In this document: positions 1 through 6,743 of the stretch, piece after piece
Numbering within the stretch: the stretch's first letter is position 1
Layout of the letters: each line of letters opens with the position of its first letter
Assembly (NCBI GenBank): GCA_945872035.1
Contig: CAMBYA010000011.1
Span: 1 to 17,128, forward strand
Reading direction: 5' to 3'
DNA: 17,128 nt
Origin: Rhizobium sp. Q54
GTDB lineage: Bacteria; Pseudomonadota; Alphaproteobacteria; SMXS01
Program-made: the position numbers and the translations under genes
Notes under the pieces: generated by a model
Databases searched by the model: none
The model's input: the letters and a program-made list of their open reading frames with translations, nothing else
What the model was told of the DNA's origin: nothing

Positions 1-1255
1 TGTCGTCGATGTGTTCCAGGCCGATCGACAGCCGCACATAGCCGGCCGTGACGCCGGTTGCCAGCTGGTCCTCGGGCGACAATTGGCTGTGTGTGGTGCT
101 GGCCGGATGGATGGCGAGGCTGCGCGCATCGCCGATATTGGCAACGTGATAGAGCAGCTTCAGGGCGTCGATGAACCGCCGCCCCGCTTCCATGCCGCCC
201 TTCAGTTCGAACCCGACAAGCCCGCCATAGCCGCCCCTCAGATAAGTATCGGCGCGCCGGCGCGCTTCGCCCGACTGCTGGGTGGGATGAATCACCGCCG
301 TGACGCTCGGGTGCTTCGCCAGCCAGTCGGCCACCTTGGCGGCGTTGGCGCAATGCCGCTCCATGCGTAGCGGCAGGGTTTCCAGTCCCTGGATGATGTA
401 GAAGGCGTTGGTCGGGCTGAGCGCCGGTCCGAGGTCGCGCAGCAACACCGTGCGGGCGCGCAGGATATAGGCGATGGGGCCGAGCGGCTTTGCGGCCTGC
501 GCCCAGACAGCGCCATGATAGGACGGATCGGGGCTGTTCATGTTCGGCTGCCGCTCAGGATGGGCTTCCCAGTCGAAATTGCCGCCATCGACGATCATCC
601 CGCCAATCGATGTGCCGTGGCCGCCGATATATTTGGTGAGCGAATAGACGACGATCGCCGCGCCATGATCGAACGGCCGGCACAGAAGTGGCGCTGCCGT
701 ATTGTCCATTATCAGCGGAATGCCCAGTTCGCGCCCGATGGCCGCCACCTCGGCGATGGGGAATACCTGCAGCTTGGGGTTGGGCAGGGTCTCGGCGTAG
801 TAGGCCCGCGTTCTATCGTCCGTCGCGCGCCGGAAGCTTTCCGGGTCCGACGGATCGGCGAAGCGAACGTCGATGCCCTGAGCCCGCAGCGTATTGTTGA
901 ACAGGTTCCAGGTGCCGCCATAGAGGTCCGTGGAGCTGACCACGTTGTCACCGGCCGAGGCCAGGTTTTGCAGCGAGAGCGCCGACGCGGCCTGGCCGGA
1001 TGCCACCGCCAGCGCGGCCGCGCCTCCCTCGAGCGCAGAAATCCGCCCCTCGAGGACACCCGTCGTCGGATTCATGATCCGCGTGTAGACGTTGCCAAGC
1101 TCCTCCAGCGCGAACAGGCGCGAGGCATGGGCCGTATCCTGGAACTGATACGACGTGGTCTGGTAGATCGGCACCGCGACCGCGCCGGTGGCGGAATCGG
1201 CGCGATAGCCCGCGTGGAGGACCAGCGTTTCCGGATGCTTGCTGTCAGTGGCCAT
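1..1255 (-). CDS. metY: O-acetylhomoserine sulfhydrylase (PLP enzyme), 3' end cut by window edge
   Basis: This is a Cys/Met-metabolism PLP enzyme of the O-acetylhomoserine aminocarboxypropyltransferase type, which makes homocysteine (or methionine) from O-acetylhomoserine and sulfide (or methanethiol) in the cytoplasm. The start is ATG at 1255, with AGGGA five bases upstream. The protein begins MATDSKHPETLVLHAGYRAD and reads openly for about 418 codons to the edge, ending in LSIGLEHIDDI, a family C-terminal motif. The PLP lysine is K208 in YSLTKYIGGHG. Other family signatures are QTTSYQF, YTRIMNPT and SGQAASALSLQ. The usual family length is about 425-435 residues, so only a few residues are missing. 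It lies 75 bases downstream of a small secreted-protein gene on the same strand. A cystathionine gamma-synthase or O-succinylhomoserine sulfhydrylase is less likely given the MetY-type N terminus, but substrate choice is inferred. Confidence 0.93.
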   Translation of the reverse strand, partial: MATDSKHPETLVLHAGYRADSATGAVAVPIYQTTSYQFQDTAHASRLFALEELGNVYTRIMNPTTGVLEGRISALEGGAAALAVASGQAASALSLQNLASAGDNVVSSTDLYGGTWNLFNNTLRAQGIDVRFADPSDPESFRRATDDRTRAYYAETLPNPKLQVFPIAEVAAIGRELGIPLIMDNTAAPLLCRPFDHGAAIVVYSLTKYIGGHGTSIGGMIVDGGNFDWEAHPERQPNMNSPDPSYHGAVWAQAAKPLGPIAYILRARTVLLRDLGPALSPTNAFYIIQGLETLPLRMERHCANAAKVADWLAKHPSVTAVIHPTQQSGEARRRADTYLRGGYGGLVGFELKGGMEAGRRFIDALKLLYHVANIGDARSLAIHPASTTHSQLSPEDQLATGVTAGYVRLSIGLEHIDD

Positions 1256-1311
1256 GGAATTCCCTAGAGAACAGTTCATTCACCGAGCGCGAGCATGCCC
1301 GCGGCGCGGCA

Positions 1312-1328
1312 GCCGCGCAATGCGCGGC
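1312..1328 (-). terminator. GC-rich hairpin after the small secreted-protein gene
   Basis: GCCGCGC-AAT-GCGCGGC is a perfect 7-bp inverted repeat with a three-base loop, three bases beyond the stop codon of the 1331-1792 gene. No T-run follows on either strand, so it is a weak candidate for an intrinsic terminator. It could instead attenuate or stabilise the transcript between that gene and metY. Confidence 0.3.
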
Positions 1329-1330
1329 GG

Positions 1331-1792
1331 TCAATTGCCGCCGGTGCCGTACTTCTTTTCCATTTCGCGCGCCAGCGCATCCAGTTCGGCGTCGGACATG
1401 TTCGACATCTCCTCCATGGAGTGGCCGGTCACTTCCTTGGTCGCCGCCTGCGCCCTGGGGTCCTTCATCTTGCGCTGAGCCTCCGCCGCGGCGCTGTAGG
1501 CCTCCTGGGTCTTCTGGGCCTGCTTCTGATCGTAGAGACGCTCCACTTCGGCATCCGACTTGCCTTGCGCCGCCGCGCCGACATATTTGCGCTTCTCCAC
1601 CATCTGGGCGGCGTGCGCCTTGGCCTCGGCATCCTTAATGATCTTCTGCGCCGCAGCCTCCCGCGCGGCCTGCTCGCGGGCCGCCGCTTCGCGCTCGCGC
1701 TGCTCCTGGGCCTCCAGTTCGGGATCCCAGTCGGCATGGACCTGGCCGACCGCCAGCATCGACACCAGGGTTGCAGCAAGGAGTCTTTTCAT
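1331..1792 (-). CDS. Small exported, highly charged helical protein of unknown function
   Basis: I do not recognise this 153-residue protein. The start chosen is ATG at 1792 (MKRLLAATLVSMLAVGQVHA, residues 1-20), because it begins a clean signal peptide with predicted cleavage after A20 and has GGAG seven bases upstream. The frame is open upstream to 1840, but that extension would bury the signal peptide. The mature protein is rich in Glu, Ala, Arg, Lys and Gln, with long uninterrupted helical or coiled-coil character over residues 25-110. A more acidic tail contains SMEEMSNMSDAELDALAREM (residues 125-144) and then KKYGTGGN. It has no cysteine, no second membrane segment and no catalytic motif that I can see. 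It is probably periplasmic. It lies upstream of metY on the same strand, 75 bases apart, but no functional link is evident. Its upstream region is shared with the divergent dehydrogenase gene. Confidence 0.72.
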   Translation of the reverse strand: MKRLLAATLVSMLAVGQVHADWDPELEAQEQREREAAAREQAAREAAAQKIIKDAEAKAHAAQMVEKRKYVGAAAQGKSDAEVERLYDQKQAQKTQEAYSAAAEAQRKMKDPRAQAATKEVTGHSMEEMSNMSDAELDALAREMEKKYGTGGN

Positions 1793-1936
1793 GGTGAGTC
1801 TCCGATCATGGCCCAAGCGGCCGCATACCCCCGAAGGCATGCTATTACCTCGTCAACCTTCCGGCAATCTCCTCCGCTGCTTGGCCTCGACAGACAAAGC
1901 GCGTAGTGTCGCGCGGGCGAAACACTGGAGAGACCG
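1793..1936. promoter_or_regulatory. Divergent intergenic region
   Basis: This 144-base gap separates the start of the minus-strand secreted protein (1792) from the start of the plus-strand dehydrogenase (1937), so it must hold promoters for both directions or read-through sites. The only elements I can point to are the ribosome binding sites at its ends: GGAG on the minus strand near 1800-1803 and GGAGAG on the plus strand at 1927-1932. I see no convincing -35/-10 pair or operator. Confidence 0.45.
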
Positions 1937-2860
1937 ATGTCGCTGATGGCACTGATCAAAGGCACGAAAGGGCCCAGCGGATTCGGTTATGCCTCGACGG
2001 CCGAGCATGTCACGGCCGGGCTGGACCTGACCGGCAAAAGCATCCTGATCACCGGCGTCACCTCGGGCCTCGGCAGGGAATCCGCCCGGGTATTGGCCAT
2101 GCGCGGCGCCCATGTGATCGGCACCGGCCGTTCGGCGGAAGCGACGAGAGGCGTACTCGCCCGCTTCGGCGCGGACACGACCGCCGTCGCCTGCGAACTG
2201 TCCGAACCGGCCTCGGTGCGGCAGGCCGCCTCCGAGATCGCCAACCTGGGCCGGCCGCTCGATGCCGTGATCTTCAACGCGGGCATCATGGCGCTGCCGA
2301 AGCTGCAGCAGAAATACGGCTACGAGTTGCAGTTCTTCACCAACCACATGGGCCACTTCATGCTCATGCAGGGGCTGATGGGCGCGCTGGCGCCTGGCGG
2401 GCGCGTCGTGGTGGTGTCCAGCACCGCGCATATGGGCGCACCCAAGGGCGGCATCCAGTTCGACAATTTGTCCGGTGAGCGCGGCTACGGCGCCTGGAGC
2501 GCCTACGGCCAGGCAAAGATCGCCAATCTGCTGTTCGCCAAAGAATTGGCGCGGCGCTTCGAAGGAACGGGCCGCACCGCCAACTCGCTGCATCCCGGCG
2601 TGATCATCACCAATCTGGGGCGGCACCTGAATCCGGTGATGAAGTTCGGCTTCGGCGTCGCCAGCGTGGTCATGTGCAAGGACGTCCACCAGGGCGCGGC
2701 GACCGAATGCTACCTCGCGGTCAATCCCGACGCCGCCGGCGTCAACGGTCAGTATTTCGACGACTGCAACGTCGCCAGGCCACGCGTCGACGGGACCGAC
2801 GCGGAAACCGCAAGACGGCTCTGGGATGCGAGCGAGGAAATCGCCGCGCGTTTCCCGTGA
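1937..2860 (+). CDS. Short-chain dehydrogenase/reductase (retinol dehydrogenase-like)
   Basis: A 307-residue classical-type SDR that would use NAD(P)(H) to oxidise or reduce an alcohol/carbonyl substrate. The Rossmann glycine motif TGVTSGLG is at residues 39-46, NAG at 114-116, the conserved Asn in FFTNHMGHF at N136, the catalytic Ser in VVVSSTAH at about S161/S162, and YGQAK giving Y190 and K194, so the catalytic tetrad is complete. The FTNHMGHF and SLHPGVIITNL (217-227) signatures resemble retinol dehydrogenase/WW-domain oxidoreductase-type SDRs, which often act on lipophilic substrates. The start is ATG at 1937 with GGAG six bases upstream; a second ATG at 1946 is less well placed. It is the first gene of a unit with a secreted protein (4-base overlap) and a desaturase. 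The exact substrate cannot be read from the sequence; a lipid aldehyde or alcohol is an inference from the neighbour. Confidence 0.93.
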   Translation: MSLMALIKGTKGPSGFGYASTAEHVTAGLDLTGKSILITGVTSGLGRESARVLAMRGAHVIGTGRSAEATRGVLARFGADTTAVACELSEPASVRQAASEIANLGRPLDAVIFNAGIMALPKLQQKYGYELQFFTNHMGHFMLMQGLMGALAPGGRVVVVSSTAHMGAPKGGIQFDNLSGERGYGAWSAYGQAKIANLLFAKELARRFEGTGRTANSLHPGVIITNLGRHLNPVMKFGFGVASVVMCKDVHQGAATECYLAVNPDAAGVNGQYFDDCNVARPRVDGTDAETARRLWDASEEIAARFP

Positions 2861-3561
2861 TCCTGCGGCGCAGGCTGCTTGCGGCCATCGCCGCATTCGC
2901 CGTCTGTAGTCAGCCGGTGCTGGCGAAGGAGTGCCGCGACCTGCCCGTTCTCGAGAACGTGCAGTCGGCGCTGTTCAGTTACGTGGCGAAGAACGGCACC
3001 AGCGAGGACACCTACACAGTCGCCGCAATGGGCAACGAGCACATCCTGCTCGGCACCGATCTGAAGCCGATGAGCGCCGATGCGCTGGCGGCGGTCATCA
3101 AGGGCGACCCGAAATTCAATGCGGTCGACCGCATCGTGCTGGAATGGCCCTACTCGACCCGCGGCGAAGCGCCCTTCGCGAAAGAGCTGGAAGCCTTGCT
3201 GGGCAAGCCGGTGAACGGATATGACGGCCCGGTCTGGTGGTATGCGGACGGTACGATGATCGCCGCGCGTGGCAGCAACGGCAAGGAAAGCGGACCGGAC
3301 GCCGCCGACGTCACCGCCTGCGCGACCAACGACGGCCAATTGCTCGAAGGCATGGCGTGCCAGACCGTGTTCGCCACCCACAAGACCCAGAGCAAATATT
3401 TCGCCAACGCGCCCTACGATCTGTCCTGCGACCAGGTCAACCGGTTCGAGACCCTGTCCGACGAGGGAGATCCGAAGGCAACGCTGCGCCTTTTGCACTA
3501 TCATCGGTTCGTCAACCGGGACGACGACGCCGAGAGGAAGTACGAGTCCCGGCCGCACTAG
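2857..3561 (+). CDS. Secreted four-cysteine protein of unknown function, GTG start overlapping upstream stop
   Basis: I do not recognise this 234-residue protein. The open frame extends back into the dehydrogenase gene, but the likely start is GTG at 2857, inside a GTGA overlap with the dehydrogenase stop (2858-2860). From there it gives a textbook signal peptide, MILRRRLLAAIAAFAVCSQ with cleavage after A23 (PVLA-KECR). The mature part has four cysteines (C26, C155, C168, C191), enough for two disulfides. It also has a segment DRIVLEWPYSTRGEAPFAKE (91-110) followed by LLGKPVNGYDGPVWWYADG (114-132). The pattern of a hydrophobic strand, then FA..L..LLG.PV, then an aromatic strand loosely recalls folds in which a strand and helix present a conserved loop, but I cannot name a family. 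The C-terminal tail is charged (NRDDDAERKYESRPH). It is probably translated by coupling to the dehydrogenase and is likely periplasmic. A desaturase follows after 11 bases. Confidence 0.8.
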   Translation: MILRRRLLAAIAAFAVCSQPVLAKECRDLPVLENVQSALFSYVAKNGTSEDTYTVAAMGNEHILLGTDLKPMSADALAAVIKGDPKFNAVDRIVLEWPYSTRGEAPFAKELEALLGKPVNGYDGPVWWYADGTMIAARGSNGKESGPDAADVTACATNDGQLLEGMACQTVFATHKTQSKYFANAPYDLSCDQVNRFETLSDEGDPKATLRLLHYHRFVNRDDDAERKYESRPH

Positions 3562-3572
3562 GACCACGGGTC

Positions 3573-4472
3573 ATGCCGACCGCCGGTTCATATCTCTCGC
3601 GTGACGAGCTGCGCATCCTGCGCCAGCGGTCGGATTGGCGCGGTGCATGGATGGTCGTACATGCCTGGGGGCTGATCTTCGGCGCCATGGCGTTGTTCGC
3701 GTGGTGGCCCAATCCCCTCACCTTCCTGCTCGCGGTCATGATCGTCGGCGCCAGGCAGCTCGGCCTCGGCATCCTGATGCACGATGCGGCGCATGGGCTG
3801 CTGTTCCACGATCGCCGGATCAACGACTGGGTAGGAAACTGGCTGTGCGCCTATCCGCAGCTTCTCGACCTCGACATCTACCGGCCCTACCATTTCGAGC
3901 ATCACCGCAAGACCCAGCAGCCCGACGATCCGGACCTGCCGCTGTCGGCCAAATTCCCCGTCAGCCGGGCGAGCTTCCTGCGCAAGAGCCTGCGCGACCT
4001 GAGCGGCGTCACCTTCTTCAGGCAGTACAGAGCCGCCATGGACAGCCCGACCCGGCCCGCCGATGGCGGCGCAAAGCGCGGCCTGGCCAAACCGTTGCTC
4101 GCCAACCTGGCGCTGCTGGCGGTGCTGACGGCCGTGGGCAAGCCACACTACTATCTAATGTTCTGGGCGCTGCCGCTGGCCACCTGGCGGATGTGGGTCA
4201 CGCGGCTGCGCAACATCGCCGAGCATGCCGTGGTGCGCGACAACAACGATCCGCTGCTGCACGCCCGCACCACCATCGCCAACCCGCTGGAGCGGCTGTT
4301 CATCGCGCCCTACTACGTGAACTACCACCTGGAGCACCACCTCTATATGTGGATTCCCTGCTACAACCTGCCGAAGGCGCACAAGCTGTTCCGGCAAAAG
4401 GGACTGGAGCCGCGGATGGAAGTCCGGCGCGGCTACGCCGACGTATTGCGGCTGGCGGTGAAGCCGGGCTGA
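3573..4472 (+). CDS. Membrane fatty acid desaturase (di-iron, three histidine boxes)
   Basis: A 299-residue membrane-bound desaturase/hydroxylase of the FA_desaturase superfamily, which uses a di-iron centre, O2 and an electron donor to oxidise an acyl chain or similar lipid. The three histidine boxes are HDAAH (70-74), HFEHH (107-111) and HLEHH (252-256), and the extra conserved histidine in RNIAEHA is H218. Hydrophobic segments lie at about residues 27-43, 48-68, 176-188 and 192-205. The frame is open back to 3237, but ATG at 3573 is the sensible start because the protein then begins in a normal cytosolic N terminus and the gene follows the secreted-protein stop by 11 bases. The Shine-Dalgarno is poor (GGACCACGGG region), consistent with coupling to upstream translation. 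No ferredoxin or reductase partner is adjacent. Regioselectivity and substrate are not readable; a hydroxylase or ketolase-like role is possible. Confidence 0.9.
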   Translation: MPTAGSYLSRDELRILRQRSDWRGAWMVVHAWGLIFGAMALFAWWPNPLTFLLAVMIVGARQLGLGILMHDAAHGLLFHDRRINDWVGNWLCAYPQLLDLDIYRPYHFEHHRKTQQPDDPDLPLSAKFPVSRASFLRKSLRDLSGVTFFRQYRAAMDSPTRPADGGAKRGLAKPLLANLALLAVLTAVGKPHYYLMFWALPLATWRMWVTRLRNIAEHAVVRDNNDPLLHARTTIANPLERLFIAPYYVNYHLEHHLYMWIPCYNLPKAHKLFRQKGLEPRMEVRRGYADVLRLAVKPG

Positions 4473-4564
4473 GCGCTTCCTCAAGGCTTCCGCCGGGTCG
4501 GCAGAGTCAAGCGCATTATCACGAATTTGCGATGATGATCCTGCTTGACCTCAATCTGTCACAG

Positions 4565-4580
4565 GCACAAGATATTGCGT
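4565..4580 (+). promoter_or_regulatory. NrdR box 1 (candidate)
   Basis: GCACAAGATATTGCGT matches 13 of 16 positions of the palindromic NrdR consensus ACACAATATATTGTGT as I know it. NrdR is the ATP/dATP-sensing repressor of ribonucleotide reductase genes. The site lies upstream of nrdA, overlaps the presumed -10, and its centre is 31 bp from the centre of a second, weaker site. That is the spacing typical of tandem NrdR boxes, with 15 bp between the two 16-mers. Confidence 0.68.
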
Positions 4581-4595
4581 CTGAGGTGCCCCCGC

Positions 4596-4611
4596 CGTTC
4601 ATATATGGGGT
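4596..4611 (+). promoter_or_regulatory. NrdR box 2 (candidate, degenerate left half)
   Basis: CGTTCATATATGGGGT matches about 9 of 16 positions of the NrdR consensus. The central ATATAT and the right half are conserved but the left half is poor. On its own it would not be called. It is supported by lying exactly 31 bp (centre to centre) from the stronger box at 4565-4580. Confidence 0.5.
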
Positions 4612-4787
4612 CAGCAGGTTCACCGGAAACGCGAAAAATCCTCGAAAATCCGGGGACTCACGGCCGGAAAAGGCACCGCGGAAAAATGAAAACGTCCCAG
4701 GGCTGAGGGGCCTGTGGGGTGCGTGCTGGGCGCTTGCGCCAGACATGCCTCTTGATTCCCCGGAGTCCAGGAAAGAAGGAACGGTGC

Positions 4788-6743
4788 ATGTCGACGCTCG
4801 CCTATGATTTCGACCGCGAAGGTCATCTGGTGCCGCAGCCGCAGCCTGCGCGCCCCCTGCCGATTCCGCCCTCGCAGCTTCCCATGCATTTCGCGGCGAG
4901 CGAAGCGACCGTCGAGCCGACGAGGCGCGCACCGCTGCCGATGCCGCTGGCGCCGAAGCCCACGCCCGCCGACCTGAAGCTGGACCGGAGCCGCGACGAC
5001 CTGCTGACGCCGTTCGGCAAGGCGACGCTTGAAGACCGCTACCTGATGCCGGGCGAATCCTACCAGGACATGTTCGCCCGGGTCGCTTGCGCCTATGCCG
5101 ACGACCTGGACCACGCCCAGCGGGTCTATGACGCCGTCTCGCGCCTTTGGTTCATGCCGGCGACGCCGATCCTGTCGAATGGCGGCACGACGCGCGGCCT
5201 GCCGATCTCGTGCTTCCTCAACGCCGTGCCGGATTCGCTCGACGGCATCGTCGACATCTGGAACGAGAACGTGGCGCTGGCGTCAAATGGCGGCGGCATC
5301 GGCACCTATTGGGGCAAGGTCCGCTCCATCGGCGAGCCCGTGAAGGGCTGCGGCGAGACCTCGGGCATCGTGCCGTTCATTCACGTCATGGACAGCCTGA
5401 CGCTGGCGATCAGCCAGGGCTCGCTGCGCCGGGGCTCGGCCGCAGTCTACCTGGACATCCATCACCCGGAGATCGAGGAATTCCTCGAAATCCGCAAGCC
5501 GTCGGGCGATTTCAACCGCAAGGGCCTGAACCTGCACCACGGCATCAACATCACCGACAAGTTCATGGAAGCCGTCGCCGCCGGCGACAGCTTCGCACTG
5601 ATCAGCCCGAAGACCGGCAACACCATCCGTGAGGTCGATGCGCGGCAACTGTGGCAGCGCATCCTCGAGACGCGGCTGCAGACCGGCGAGCCCTACATCC
5701 TCAACATCGACGCGGTGAACCGGGCGCTGCCCAAGCACCAGCGCGAACTGGGCCTGTCGGTCTCGACCTCCAACCTGTGCAGCGAGATCACGCTGGCGAC
5801 CGGCACCGACCAGCACGGCGAGGAACGCACGGCCGTGTGCTGCCTGTCGTCGCTGAACTTCGAGACCTGGGACGAGTGGAACGAGCAGCCGGGCTTCATC
5901 GAGGACGTCATGCGCTTCCTCGACAACGTGCTGACCCAGTTCATCGAGGACGCGCCCGACAGCATGAAGCACGCCCGTTATTCCGCTGCGCGTGAGCGTT
6001 CGGTGGGCCTGGGCGTGATGGGCTTCCATTCCTTCCTGCAGGCGCGCGGCATTCCGTTCGAGAGCGCCATGGCCAAGGCCTGGAACCTGCGCATGTTCCG
6101 CAAGATCCGCCGCGAAGCCGATGCCGCCTCGGTGGCGCTCGCCGAAGAGCGCGGCCCCTGCCCCGACGCACAGGAGCGCGGCATGAAGGCCCGGTTCAGC
6201 CACAAGCTGGCGATCGCGCCAACCGCCTCGATCAGCATCATCTGCGGCGGTGCCAGCGCCTGCATCGAGCCGATCCCGGCCAACATCTACACCCACAAGA
6301 CGCTCTCCGGCGCCTTCGTGGTGCGGAATCCCTATCTGCAGGAAATGCTGGCGCGCAAGGGCGCCGACACGCCCGAGACGTGGCAGTCGATCGTCGAGCA
6401 TGAAGGCTCGGTGCAGCATCTCGATTGCCTCGACGAGGACGAAAAATCGGTGTACCGCACCGCGTTCGAGATCGACCAGCGCTGGGTGATCGACCTGGCT
6501 GCCGACCGTACCCCGTATATCTGCCAAAGCCAGTCGCTGAACCTGTACCTGCCGGCCGACATCGACAAGTGGGACCTTCACATGCTGCACTGGAGCGCCT
6601 GGGAAAAGGGCATCAAGAGCCTGTATTACTGCCGCTCCAAGTCGATCAGCCGCGCCGCCTTCGCCGGGCAGATGGAAAAGGGCGAGAAGGTCGTCAACTA
6701 TGGCGGCCGCACGGATTACGAGGAGTGCCTGGCATGCCAATAG
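4788..6743 (+). CDS. nrdA: Class I ribonucleoside-diphosphate reductase, alpha (catalytic) subunit, no ATP cone
   Basis: The large subunit of class I ribonucleotide reductase, which reduces ribonucleoside diphosphates to deoxy forms with the radical supplied by NrdB. The start is ATG at 4788 (MSTLAYDFDREGHLV) with GAAGGA seven bases upstream; the longer open frame from 4719 has no such support. The protein is 651 residues. By hand alignment with E. coli NrdA: C142 (PISCFLN) and C351 (VCCLSSLN) are the substrate-reducing pair; N329, C331 and E333 (NLCSEI) are the radical site; Y613-Y614 (SLYYCRS) are the radical-transfer tyrosines; C647 and C650 in the tail ECLACQ are the C-terminal redox pair, as CxxC rather than C-x4-C. 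There is no N-terminal ATP cone. Residues 1-62 are instead Pro-rich and look disordered. It overlaps nrdB by 10 bases. NrdR repression is likely from the upstream sites. Confidence 0.96.
   Translation: MSTLAYDFDREGHLVPQPQPARPLPIPPSQLPMHFAASEATVEPTRRAPLPMPLAPKPTPADLKLDRSRDDLLTPFGKATLEDRYLMPGESYQDMFARVACAYADDLDHAQRVYDAVSRLWFMPATPILSNGGTTRGLPISCFLNAVPDSLDGIVDIWNENVALASNGGGIGTYWGKVRSIGEPVKGCGETSGIVPFIHVMDSLTLAISQGSLRRGSAAVYLDIHHPEIEEFLEIRKPSGDFNRKGLNLHHGINITDKFMEAVAAGDSFALISPKTGNTIREVDARQLWQRILETRLQTGEPYILNIDAVNRALPKHQRELGLSVSTSNLCSEITLATGTDQHGEERTAVCCLSSLNFETWDEWNEQPGFIEDVMRFLDNVLTQFIEDAPDSMKHARYSAARERSVGLGVMGFHSFLQARGIPFESAMAKAWNLRMFRKIRREADAASVALAEERGPCPDAQERGMKARFSHKLAIAPTASISIICGGASACIEPIPANIYTHKTLSGAFVVRNPYLQEMLARKGADTPETWQSIVEHEGSVQHLDCLDEDEKSVYRTAFEIDQRWVIDLAADRTPYICQSQSLNLYLPADIDKWDLHMLHWSAWEKGIKSLYYCRSKSISRAAFAGQMEKGEKVVNYGGRTDYEECLACQ

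Larger units (their letters stand above)
4473..4787 (+). promoter_or_regulatory. nrdA upstream region and leader
   Basis: This 315-base stretch between the desaturase and nrdA has no convincing gene. In order it holds: a TTGACC hexamer at 4545-4550 (5 of 6 matches to a -35); a 17-base spacer; a poor -10-like CAAGAT at 4568-4573 that overlaps an NrdR-like box; a second NrdR-like box; the direct repeat CGAAAAATCC/CGAAAATCC at 4632-4651; a short hairpin GGCG-CTTG-CGCC at 4729-4740; and the nrdA ribosome binding site GAAGGA at 4775-4780, seven bases before the ATG. If the promoter is right, the leader is about 200 bases long. I saw no cobalamin riboswitch signature. Confidence 0.5.

Noticed and set aside
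515..1267. A 250-codon plus-strand open frame opposite metY
   Set aside because: The minus strand carries an intact PLP enzyme with all motifs; the plus-strand frame is a shadow.
1853..2896. A 347-codon minus-strand open frame opposite the dehydrogenase
   Set aside because: It lies opposite a gene with complete SDR motifs, and its translation shows only shadow-type composition.
3237..3572. N-terminal extension of the desaturase by 112 codons
   Set aside because: It overlaps the secreted-protein gene out of frame and reads as Arg-rich nonsense; ATG at 3573 gives a normal protein.
4473..4787. A riboswitch (for example cobalamin) in the long nrdA leader
   Set aside because: I found no conserved B12-box or other recognisable riboswitch core; only a short hairpin and direct repeats are visible.
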